A stretch of 64,000 bases of DNA from Caballeronia grimmiae (GTDB lineage Bacteria; Pseudomonadota; Gammaproteobacteria; Burkholderiales; Burkholderiaceae): positions 1 through 64,000 of the forward strand of contig NZ_JFHE01000012.1 in NCBI RefSeq assembly GCF_000698555.1, read 5' to 3'. How positions within the stretch are numbered: the stretch's first letter is position 1; each line of letters opens with the position of its first letter. Position numbers and translations under genes: made by a program. Shown here piece by piece: positions 52,631-60,484 of the stretch. A model generated the notes under the pieces. The model did not search any database. It saw nothing but the letters and a program-made list of their open reading frames with translations, and was not told the origin of the DNA.

Positions 52631-53575
52631 CTAATCCGTCCGCGGCGTCAGTCTGAACGCGACGCTCGTCGCGTCGCCCGGTTCGAGCACGCCGCCGCCC
52701 TTCAGCGTGTGATCGACATCGAGGTTCACCCAGTCCGCCACGTTGCTCACCGGCTCCACGCACAACAGCGACGGAAAAGCCGCCGGCGCATAGATCACCA
52801 TGAAGTCGAACGGCGCGTCGGCGTCGAGCGTCACGGCGCGATGCTCGTCCGGCCACGCGATCGACGCCGTGCGCGTCCAGCCCGCGAAGTTGTTGTCGAG
52901 ATCGAATGCATCGGCGGACATGCCTTCGGGCGACGCCAGCGCGTCCACGCTCGGATGCGGCGCGATGTGCGTCGGCAGTGGATCGGGCGTCGTGTGCCAC
53001 ATCGACGAAACCCGCGCATGCACGCGCGTGTTCGCCGTGCGCGGAAAGTACGGATGATGGCCGATGCCGAACGGCATACGCCGATCGGACAGGTTGCGCA
53101 GCGACATCGTGACCGTCAGCGATGTCCCGTCCAGCGCGATGTCCTGCGCCGCCTCATACGCGAACGGCCAGTGATGCGCGGCTTCCATCGATGGCGCGTG
53201 ACTGAGCGTGAGCCGCGCGCTCGCCTCCGATAACGCCTCGACGCGCCACGGCAGCCGCCACGCGTTGCCGTGCAGCGCGTGTGGAAACAGATTGCCGTCG
53301 CCGGACAAATCGACGAGCGCGCCGTCGAACGTAAAGCGCGCATCGCGGATGCGGTTGCAGTACGGCGCCAGCGGAAAGCTCGCCATGCCGAGTGGATTGC
53401 GCGCGGCGAGCGCATCGGGCGTGGCGGGACGCAGCCAGTGACGCTCGCCGTCCGCGTGCGCGTCGAAGAACGCTGCGATCGCCCCGCCGATATGCGGCGC
53501 AAGAATCACGCGCCGCGCGCCATGACGCAAGGTGATCAGCGCGTCGTCCGCGCTCTCGATGTGATCGGCGCTCAA
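52631..53575 (-). CDS. Aldose 1-epimerase
   Basis: 314-residue mutarotase that interconverts the alpha and beta anomers of sugars such as galactose. Motifs: GMASFPLAPYCNRIRDARF (substrate Arg), FGIGHHPYFPRT (catalytic His), DFMVIYAP and LCVEPVSNVADW (catalytic Glu). The start appears to be TTG 53575, overlapping the stop of the oxygenase gene (TTGA); no ATG gives the right N-terminus. The tight overlap suggests coupled translation. Its role fits supply of the proper anomer from sugar imported by the nearby ABC transporter. Confidence 0.88.
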   Translation of the reverse strand: MSADHIESADDALITLRHGARRVILAPHIGGAIAAFFDAHADGERHWLRPATPDALAARNPLGMASFPLAPYCNRIRDARFTFDGALVDLSGDGNLFPHALHGNAWRLPWRVEALSEASARLTLSHAPSMEAAHHWPFAYEAAQDIALDGTSLTVTMSLRNLSDRRMPFGIGHHPYFPRTANTRVHARVSSMWHTTPDPLPTHIAPHPSVDALASPEGMSADAFDLDNNFAGWTRTASIAWPDEHRAVTLDADAPFDFMVIYAPAAFPSLLCVEPVSNVADWVNLDVDHTLKGGGVLEPGDATSVAFRLTPRTD

Positions 53576-54372
53576 TATGCGAACTGCCGGTAGTTTTCGT
53601 CGAAGATGCGCGCGGTTTGCTCGACCACCGGGTTGTAGCGCAAGAGACGCTTTGCACGCGACGGCAAATCGGCGAACACGGCGCGCGGCACGTCGATATG
53701 CACTTCGGGCCGGAAATACCACGCGCGGCTATAACCGATCACGACCATTGGACGCGGTTCGTCAGTGAGATTCGGCGTGCCGCGATGCAGCCCGCGCACG
53801 TCGCGGATCATCACGTCGCCGAGGCGCATCGGCACGCGCTCGGGCGGAAAGCGGCCATCGGCGAGACCGGCGAGCGCTTCTTCTCGCGAGATGCGATGCG
53901 TGCCGCGCGTCGTTTCGAGCGAGCCGTTACGGTCGTCGACATCGACGAGCGGAAAGTTCACCGCAAGCTGGAACGACGGCGTTTCCGGCGCGTCGTCGAA
54001 GAGCGGCGGCGTGTCGCGATGCCAGTCCTGGAAGTCGGAGCCGCGCACCGGCGTATCGGTGGCGAGCTGGCACATCACCGGGTCCGGCCCGGCCACACGC
54101 TCGACAATGCCGACGATATCTTCATCGCAGAAGATAGCCGGGTCCGCGAATTCGCCCTCGAACGGCAAGGTCACGTAGTAGCGCCCCGGCCCGCGATTGC
54201 CGCTGGCCGATGCCTCGCGCGCCGCCTCGACATGCGGTGCGAAGAGCGGCGCGAACGCATCGCGCCATGTTGCGAGCTTCGCGCGGTCAAAGTGATCCTG
54301 CAGCAGTACGAAGCCATCTTTCTCGAACGCTCGAGCGAGCGCATCTCTCGTGCTTTCGTCATACCGGCCCAT
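53572..54372 (-). CDS. Phytanoyl-CoA dioxygenase (PhyH) family Fe(II)/2-oxoglutarate oxygenase
   Basis: 266-residue non-heme iron oxygenase. Iron ligands: DWHRDTPPLF (His, Asp) and the distal His in VRGLHRGTPN; a likely 2-oxoglutarate Arg lies nearby (TPNLTDEPRPMVVIGYSRAW). The start at ATG 54372 is supported by GGAGGAGACG; the frame is open to 54441. First gene of a minus-strand pair with the aldose epimerase, divergent from LacI. PhyH proteins hydroxylate many small molecules, and here the substrate may be a sugar or polyol derivative, which would be unusual. Confidence 0.85.
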   Translation of the reverse strand: MGRYDESTRDALARAFEKDGFVLLQDHFDRAKLATWRDAFAPLFAPHVEAAREASASGNRGPGRYYVTLPFEGEFADPAIFCDEDIVGIVERVAGPDPVMCQLATDTPVRGSDFQDWHRDTPPLFDDAPETPSFQLAVNFPLVDVDDRNGSLETTRGTHRISREEALAGLADGRFPPERVPMRLGDVMIRDVRGLHRGTPNLTDEPRPMVVIGYSRAWYFRPEVHIDVPRAVFADLPSRAKRLLRYNPVVEQTARIFDENYRQFAY

Positions 54373-54441
54373 CGTCTCCTCCGTTGTTTCGGTCATCGTT
54401 CGATCGAAAACAGGATGGCATGCGTGCAATCGGGCCGTCAA

Positions 54442-54457
54442 TATTATTAGTAATAGA
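54442..54457. promoter_or_regulatory. Possible second LacI-family operator
   Basis: TATTATTAGTAATAG region with the same ATTAGT half-site as the perfect palindrome at 54514-54527, centred about 70 bases away. It lies just upstream of the oxygenase gene and may allow looping or separate control. Confidence 0.45.
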
Positions 54458-54513
54458 TCGGGAAAACCCCGTACTGGCTCACCATTTAGCTAGGGGCTTC
54501 CCGCGTTGTTCAT

Positions 54514-54527
54514 CACTAATATTAGTG
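54514..54527. promoter_or_regulatory. LacI-family operator (perfect palindrome)
   Basis: CACTAATATTAGTG is a perfect 14-base palindrome in the divergent region between the LacI gene and the oxygenase/epimerase genes. It is 38 bases before the LacI start, as expected for autoregulation. Confidence 0.7.
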
Positions 54528-54565
54528 GTAAGTTTCATTCGCTCTATGACTTGCGTTGCCGCACG

Positions 54566-55669
54566 ATGAAGAAAACCACGCCCCGCCGTCCGACGATGAC
54601 CGACATCGCGAAGCTCACCGGAGTCTCGCAATCGACGGTATCGCTCGTGCTCAACAATGCGAGCGGCGCGAAGTTTTCGGACGCCACGCGCGACAAGGTA
54701 TTGAAGGTTGCGCAGGAACTCGGCTATCGCATGACGCCGCGCGAATCGGCGAGCCTGGAAGCCATCGATACGCTCGGCGCCCAAAGCGAGCGCAATCTGA
54801 TCGTGTATCTCGCCGACGAAATCTCGACGAGCCCGCATCCGGTCGTGAGCATCGACGGCGCGCGCGAAACCGCGTTCGCGCACGGCCGCATGCTCGCCGT
54901 CTATTCGACGCACGGCAACGCGGAGATCGAGCAGCGCGTGCTGGATTCGACGCTCGGCAATCCGAACGTCTTCGGCGTGATCTACGCGACGGTGTACACG
55001 CGCCGCGTCACGCTGCCCGCCTCGCTCGCGCAGGTGCCGACCGTTCTGCTCAACTGCTACACGAGCGAGGCGACCGTGTCGTCGGTGGTGCCGGCGGAAG
55101 TCGCGGGCGGGCACACGGCGACGGATCATCTGCTGGCGGCGGGGCATCGGCGAATCGGGTACATCAACGGCGAGCCGTGGCAGGACGCCGCGCGCGAACG
55201 CCTGAAGGGGTATCGCACCGCGCTCGCGACAGCGGATCTGCCGTTCGCGCCGGAACTCGTGCGCGAAGGCGACTGGAGTTCCGGCACGGGCTTCGAGCAG
55301 ACGCTTTCGCTGATGCGCGAAGCCAATCCGCCGACCGCGATCTTCTGTGCGAACGACCTGATGGCGCTCGGCGCGATCGAGGCGCTCAAGCAAATCGGCC
55401 TGCGCGTGCCGGACGATGTATCCGTCGTCGGTTACGACGATCAGGAGATTGCCCGGCACACGCATCCACCGCTGACGACGGTCGTGCTGCCGAACTACGA
55501 TCTCGGCCGCTGGGCCGTCGAAACGCTTCTGCAGGAGGAACACAATCGCGCGGCGGGCGCGCCGGTGCGCCGCCGCACCGTGAAGCTGGACGGTCCGCTG
55601 ATCGAACGCGGATCGGTCAGGGTCGTCAATGAAGTCAGGCAACTCGCCATCCATCACAGTAACGATTGA
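54566..55669 (+). CDS. LacI-family transcriptional regulator
   Basis: 367-residue repressor. HTH: MTDIAKLTGVSQSTVSLVLN (residues about 10-29) and hinge region; effector domain of the periplasmic-binding type (VVPAEVAGGHTATDHLLAAG, AGHRRIGYINGE, FCANDLMALGAIEALKQIGL, VSVVGYDDQEIARHTHPPLT). Start ATG 54566 gives the standard short arm before the HTH; the frame is open from 54506. It likely controls the ABC transporter genes downstream and the divergent pair through CACTAATATTAGTG. Confidence 0.93.
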   Translation: MKKTTPRRPTMTDIAKLTGVSQSTVSLVLNNASGAKFSDATRDKVLKVAQELGYRMTPRESASLEAIDTLGAQSERNLIVYLADEISTSPHPVVSIDGARETAFAHGRMLAVYSTHGNAEIEQRVLDSTLGNPNVFGVIYATVYTRRVTLPASLAQVPTVLLNCYTSEATVSSVVPAEVAGGHTATDHLLAAGHRRIGYINGEPWQDAARERLKGYRTALATADLPFAPELVREGDWSSGTGFEQTLSLMREANPPTAIFCANDLMALGAIEALKQIGLRVPDDVSVVGYDDQEIARHTHPPLTTVVLPNYDLGRWAVETLLQEEHNRAAGAPVRRRTVKLDGPLIERGSVRVVNEVRQLAIHHSND

Positions 55670-55793
55670 CGGCGCTGACCCGCCGCACATAACGATAAAA
55701 GCAGCAACAGCAAGCCACTCTCGCAGCAGATCGACCGGGCAACAACAAGCATCGGCATCACCACAAAGAGAAGCATCCTTATCGGAGGAAGAC

Positions 55794-56810
55794 ATGCTGT
55801 CGCTAGAGAAGCAATCACGCCCGGGCATGCGCCCGCTCGCCGCCGCACTGAGCGCCATCGCCGCGCTGACGCTTTGCGCAGGCTTCACCGCCGCGCACGC
55901 CGCCGACGACGCCCTGCCCAAGATTCCGAACAAGAAGCCGCTGCGCGTGGGCTTCGCGCAGACCGAGAGCAACAACCCGTGGCGGCTCGCCGAGACGAAG
56001 AGCTTCAAGGACATCGCCGCGAAGTGCGGCTGGCAGATGGTCATGACGGATGCGAACAGCTCCGCAGCGAAGCAGGTGTCGGATATCCAGAGCATGATCG
56101 CGCAGCGCGTCGACCTGCTCGTGTTCCCGCCGCGCGAAGAGAAGCCGCTCGTGCCGGTCGTCATGCAGGCGAAGAAGGCGGGCATTCCGGTGATTCTCGT
56201 CGACCGCAACATCGATCAGTCGATGGCGAAGGCCGGCCGCGACTACCTCACGTTCATCGGCTCGGATTTCATCGATCAGGGACACCGCGCCGCCGACTGG
56301 CTCGTGAAGGCGACCAACGGCAAGGCGACGATCATCGAACTCGAAGGCTCGACCGGCGCATCGGCGGCGAACGATCGCAAGAAGGGATTCGATGAAGTCA
56401 TCGCGAAGAATCCGGGCATGAAGATCGTCGCTTCGCAAAGCGGTGACTTCGCTCGCGACAAGGGCCGCCAGGTCATGGAAACGCTGTTGCAGGCGCATCC
56501 CGACGTGACCGCCGTCTACGCGCACAACGACGAAATGGCGCTCGGTGCGATCGCCGCGATCAAGGCCGCCGGCAAGCAGCCGGGCAAGGACATCATCCTC
56601 GTGACAATCGACGGCACCAAGGGCGGACTCGAAGCCATCAAGGCGGGCGAGCTCGGCGCAAGCGTGCAGTCGAGCCCGTTCTTCGGGCCGCTCGCGTGCG
56701 ATGTCGCGCAGAAGTATGCGAAGGGCGAGACCATTCCGCCGTGGGTGAAAGTCTCCGACCGCTTTTACGACAAGAGCAACGTCGATCAGAGCATGCAGTA
56801 CGGGTATTGA
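55794..56810 (+). CDS. ytfQ: Sugar ABC transporter substrate-binding protein (YtfQ/galactofuranose type)
   Basis: 338-residue periplasmic binding protein with a signal (AALSAIAALTLCAGFTAAHA). Mature sequence: LRVGFAQTESNNPWRLAETK, FPPREEKPLVPVVMQAKKAG, IPVILVDRNID, and the YtfQ-like TIDGTKGGLEAIKAGELGAS then VQSSPFFGPLACDVAQKYA. These features fit the galactofuranose-binding branch. Start ATG 55794 follows GGAGGAAGAC. A stem-loop just after the stop may set higher expression than the downstream genes. Confidence 0.9.
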   Translation: MLSLEKQSRPGMRPLAAALSAIAALTLCAGFTAAHAADDALPKIPNKKPLRVGFAQTESNNPWRLAETKSFKDIAAKCGWQMVMTDANSSAAKQVSDIQSMIAQRVDLLVFPPREEKPLVPVVMQAKKAGIPVILVDRNIDQSMAKAGRDYLTFIGSDFIDQGHRAADWLVKATNGKATIIELEGSTGASAANDRKKGFDEVIAKNPGMKIVASQSGDFARDKGRQVMETLLQAHPDVTAVYAHNDEMALGAIAAIKAAGKQPGKDIILVTIDGTKGGLEAIKAGELGASVQSSPFFGPLACDVAQKYAKGETIPPWVKVSDRFYDKSNVDQSMQYGY

Positions 56811-56828
56811 CGCAAGCGTGTGTGCGTT

Positions 56829-56854
56829 GCGGGCGCGCGTGCAGTCGTGCCCGC
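56829..56854 (+). other. Intercistronic stem-loop after the binding-protein gene
   Basis: GCGGGC (56829-56834) pairs with GCCCGC (56849-56854) around a 14-base loop, then CTTTCT. Weak as a terminator, but placed where many ABC operons have a hairpin that partly stops transcription or stabilises binding-protein mRNA. Confidence 0.4.
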
Positions 56855-56879
56855 CTTTCTCAATGGACGGACAACACGC

Positions 56880-58442
56880 ATGGCTCAGACTCCCCTACTC
56901 GACATGCAGGACATCGAAATCGCGTTCGGCGGCGTCGCGGCATTGAAGCGTGCGCGGCTCACCGTGGCGGCGGGCGAAGTGCACGCGCTCATCGGTCAGA
57001 ACGGCGCGGGCAAGTCGACGCTCATCAAGATTCTGACGGGCGCGTATCGCAAGAGCGGCGGCACGATTCGCTTCGATGGCCGCGAAGCCGATTTCCGCAC
57101 GCCGAAGGAAGCGCGCGAATCCGGCATCAGCACGATCTATCAGGAGATCAACCTCGTGCCGTTCCGCTCGGTCGCGGAGAACATCTTTCTCGGACGCGAG
57201 CCGCGCCGTTTCGGCCTGATCGACTGGAAGACGGTGCAGCGTCGCGCATCCGACCTGCTGGAATCGTTCGGATTGCATATCGATGTCAGAAAACCCGTAC
57301 GCGACTATTCGACCGCGATTCAGCAAATGGTCGCACTGGCGCGCGCCGTGTCGTCGGATGCGAAGATGGTCATCATGGACGAATCGACGTCCTCGCTCGA
57401 CGAACGCGAAGTCGAATTGCTGTTCACCGTGGTTCGCCGTCTGCGTGACGACGGACGCGCGGTGATCTTCGTGTCGCATCGGCTCGACGAACTGTACGCG
57501 CTGTGCGACCGCGTCACCGTGATGCGCGACGGCCAGACCGTCGCCGAAAGCACGATGCAGGAGATGGACAAGCTCAGGCTCGTCACGACGATGCTCGGCC
57601 GCACGCTCGCCGCCGTCGTTCACGAAGACAGCGCGGTGAAGCAGGCGAATCTCGAAAAGCGCGGCGCGGTCGCGCTGAGCGCGCAGTCGCTTGCGGCAGG
57701 CGCGAAAGTCGCGAACGTATCGCTCGACGTCCACGCGGGCGAAGCCGTCGGTCTCGCGGGGCTGCTCGGCTCGGGACGCACGGAAACGATGCGCCTGCTG
57801 TTCGGCGCGGACCGCCCGTCGCAAGGCACGCTCGCGGTCGGCGGCGATGACGTGTCGTTCCGTTCTCCGAAAGACGCCATCGCGCGCGGCATCGCGTATC
57901 TCACCGAGGACCGCAAGGCCGAAGGCATCGTCCCGGACCTTTCGGTGCGCGACAACCTCACGCTCGTCTGCCTGCCCGCGCTGACGAAACGCGGCATCGT
58001 CGATGTGGCGAAGCAGCGCGAAATCGTCGATGGCTTCATCGCGTCGCTCGGCATCAAGCTGCGTTCGCCGGACCAGCCGGTGCGCGAACTGTCGGGCGGC
58101 AATCAGCAGAAAGTGCTGCTCGCACGCTGGCTTGCGACTCACCCGCGCCTGCTGCTGCTCGACGAACCGACGCGCGGCATCGACGTCGGCGCGAAAGCGG
58201 ATGTCGCGAAGATCGTGCGCGAGTTGCGCGACGCGGGGATGGCCGTGCTGTTATCGGCATCCGAACTGGAAGAGCTGACCGCCGTGGCCGACCGCGCGGT
58301 CGTGATCCGCGATGGCGAAACGGTCGCGCAACTCGATGGCGCGCAGATGACCGAGGCGTCGATCATGGATGCGATCGCCTACGGCTCGGGCGAGAAATCG
58401 ACGCTGGCGCAAGCGAGCGCCGCGCAAGGAAACGAAGCATGA
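56880..58442 (+). CDS. ytfR: Sugar ABC transporter ATPase with two nucleotide-binding domains (YtfR-like)
   Basis: 520-residue CUT2-type ATPase. First domain: Walker A GQNGAGKSTL, a degenerate signature (VRDYSTAIQQMVALARAV) and Walker B MVIMDESTSSLD. Second domain: degenerate Walker A GLLGSGRTETM, intact signature LSGGNQQKVLLARW and Walker B LLLDEPTRGIDVG. This mix of one degenerate motif per domain is normal for RbsA/YtfR proteins. Its stop overlaps the next permease start (ATGA). Confidence 0.93.
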   Translation: MAQTPLLDMQDIEIAFGGVAALKRARLTVAAGEVHALIGQNGAGKSTLIKILTGAYRKSGGTIRFDGREADFRTPKEARESGISTIYQEINLVPFRSVAENIFLGREPRRFGLIDWKTVQRRASDLLESFGLHIDVRKPVRDYSTAIQQMVALARAVSSDAKMVIMDESTSSLDEREVELLFTVVRRLRDDGRAVIFVSHRLDELYALCDRVTVMRDGQTVAESTMQEMDKLRLVTTMLGRTLAAVVHEDSAVKQANLEKRGAVALSAQSLAAGAKVANVSLDVHAGEAVGLAGLLGSGRTETMRLLFGADRPSQGTLAVGGDDVSFRSPKDAIARGIAYLTEDRKAEGIVPDLSVRDNLTLVCLPALTKRGIVDVAKQREIVDGFIASLGIKLRSPDQPVRELSGGNQQKVLLARWLATHPRLLLLDEPTRGIDVGAKADVAKIVRELRDAGMAVLLSASELEELTAVADRAVVIRDGETVAQLDGAQMTEASIMDAIAYGSGEKSTLAQASAAQGNEA

Positions 58443-59434
58443 TCGACAAGACGCAACCCGCCGCACCGCTCGCCGCCGACGCACAGGCCGCGCCGCCGAG
58501 AAAGAAGCGCGGCATCGCGATACAGCGCGAAATCGTCGTGCTCGTCGCGATGATCGTGTTCAACCTGATCTTCACGGACCATTTCTGGTCGCTGCAGACC
58601 TTCAACGTGAATCTCACGCAGGTGGTGACGATCGTGATCGTCGGCATCGGCATGACGCTCGTCGTCGCGACGGGCGGCATCGATCTGTCCGTGGGCGCTT
58701 CGATGGCGATTGCCGGCGCGCTCGCGCCGATGCTCTTCATGAACATCGACGGGCCGCTCGGCATTCTGCTCGCGTTCACGCTGCCGGTACTGGCCGCCGC
58801 GCTGTGCGGCGTGTTTAACGGACTGCTCGTGACGAGGCTTCATGTGCAGCCGATTGTCGCGACGCTCGTGCTGTTCATCGCGGGACGCGGCATCGCGCAG
58901 GTCGTCACCGACGGCAGCCTTCAGGCGTTCAACAATCCCGCGTTCCAGTGGATTGCGCTCGGCAAGGTCGCGGGCGTGCCGTTCCAGATTCTCCTGATGC
59001 TCGCGCTCGTCGCGATCTTCACGTGGATCGTGCGCAAGACGCTCTTCGGCAAATACCTGCTCGTCACCGGCGGCAACGAAGATGCGGCCTATCTGTGCGG
59101 CATTCCGACCGCCCGCGTGAAACTCGTCGCCTATACGCTCTGCGCGGCGCTCGCGGGCCTCGCGGGACTGATCTCGATCTCGGTGAATTCGTCTTCGGAT
59201 GCGAACGTGGTCGGACTCGGCGTCGAACTCGATGCGATCGCGGCCGTGGCTGTCGGCGGCACCGCGCTGACGGGCGGCAAGGCGTTTATCACGGGCACGC
59301 TGATTGGCGCGCTCATCATTCAGCTATTGCGTTACACGCTGCTCGCGCACGGCATTCCGGATGCCGCCGCGCTCGTGCTCAAGGCCGCGATCATCATCGC
59401 CGCCGTCTACGTGCAGCGTCGCCGGGGCTCATGA
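58439..59434 (+). CDS. ytfT: Sugar ABC transporter permease (YtfT-like)
   Basis: 331-residue CUT2 permease: IVIVGIGMTLVVATGGIDLS and VGASMAIAGALAP near the first helices, CGVFNGLLVTRLHVQPIVAT, and AVGGTALTGGKAFITGTLIG toward the end. About 8-10 membrane segments. Start overlaps the ATPase stop by four bases. Pairs with the YjfF-like permease downstream. Confidence 0.9.
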   Translation: MIDKTQPAAPLAADAQAAPPRKKRGIAIQREIVVLVAMIVFNLIFTDHFWSLQTFNVNLTQVVTIVIVGIGMTLVVATGGIDLSVGASMAIAGALAPMLFMNIDGPLGILLAFTLPVLAAALCGVFNGLLVTRLHVQPIVATLVLFIAGRGIAQVVTDGSLQAFNNPAFQWIALGKVAGVPFQILLMLALVAIFTWIVRKTLFGKYLLVTGGNEDAAYLCGIPTARVKLVAYTLCAALAGLAGLISISVNSSSDANVVGLGVELDAIAAVAVGGTALTGGKAFITGTLIGALIIQLLRYTLLAHGIPDAAALVLKAAIIIAAVYVQRRRGS

Positions 59435-59435
59435 C

Positions 59436-60392
59436 ATGAAGAAGAACCTTCCGATCCTGATTGCACTCGTGGCCTTGCTCGTGCTCGGCCTCGTGCGCTA
59501 TGAGCATTTCGCGTCGGCGTACAACGTGACGTCCTTCTGGCGATACAACTCGATGTTCGCGCTGATCTCCATCGGCATGGCGTTCGTCATCATCACGGGC
59601 GGCATCGACTTGTCCGTGGGCGCGGTGGCCGCGCTGGCGAGCGTTGTTTCCGCGCTGGCGAGCCCGCACGGCGCGGTGGCGGGCGTGCTCGCCGGATCGT
59701 TCGCGGGGCTGGCCGTGGGCGTGCTGAACGGCATGGTCATCACGCATATGCGGATTCTGCCGTTCATCGTCACGCTCGCGACGAGTCTCGGCGCGCATGG
59801 CCTCGCGCTGTTGCTCGGTCATAACGATGCGGTGGCGATCTCATCCGACACGAACTTCGCCGCGTTCGGCCAGGGCGATTTCCTCGGCCTACCCGTACCG
59901 GGCATCGTGTCGCTGATCGCGGCAGTCGCCGGATGGATCGCGCTGCGCAGTTCGCGCTTCGGGCGGCATGCGCTCGCCATCGGCGGCAGCGAAGAGGCAT
60001 CGCGGCTGATGGGGCTGAACGTGGATCGCACGCTCGTCGCGGTCTATGCGGTGAGCGGCCTGCTCGCGGGCATCGCCGGCGCGATTCTGGCCGCGCAATT
60101 CGGCGCGGGACAGCCGAACGAAGGCGTCGGCTGGGAGCTGTTCGCGATCTCGGCCGTCGTGCTCGGCGGCACGCGGCTGACGGGCGGCGAAGGCTCCATC
60201 GCGATGACGATTGCAGGCGTCGCGCTGCTCGGACTCGTGTTCAACCTGCTGAACTTCGAGAACGGCTTGGGCTATATCAGCTTGTCCGCGTACTGGCAGT
60301 CGGTGATTCGCGGCCTGTTCCTGTTGCTCGTGATCGTGTTGCAGGCGCGCGTGCTGAAACGCAGGGCGACGCCCGCCAAAATCGCGCATTGA
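59436..60392 (+). CDS. yjfF: Sugar ABC transporter permease (YjfF-like)
   Basis: 318-residue CUT2 permease: SIGMAFVIITGGIDLSVGAV, VLNGMVITHMRILPFIVTLA, ISAVVLGGTRLTGGEGSIAM. Starts one base after the stop of the YtfT-like gene. Gene order binding protein, ATPase, permease, permease is the same as in the E. coli ytfQ-ytfR-ytfT-yjfF operon. Confidence 0.9.
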   Translation: MKKNLPILIALVALLVLGLVRYEHFASAYNVTSFWRYNSMFALISIGMAFVIITGGIDLSVGAVAALASVVSALASPHGAVAGVLAGSFAGLAVGVLNGMVITHMRILPFIVTLATSLGAHGLALLLGHNDAVAISSDTNFAAFGQGDFLGLPVPGIVSLIAAVAGWIALRSSRFGRHALAIGGSEEASRLMGLNVDRTLVAVYAVSGLLAGIAGAILAAQFGAGQPNEGVGWELFAISAVVLGGTRLTGGEGSIAMTIAGVALLGLVFNLLNFENGLGYISLSAYWQSVIRGLFLLLVIVLQARVLKRRATPAKIAH

Positions 60393-60484
60393 ACTGACAT
60401 CGCGATTCCACGCATTCGGCATGTGCCTTGCTGGCTGCCTCTCGTTGCTGCATTCATCCCGCACGCATTACGGAGGCAATCACC

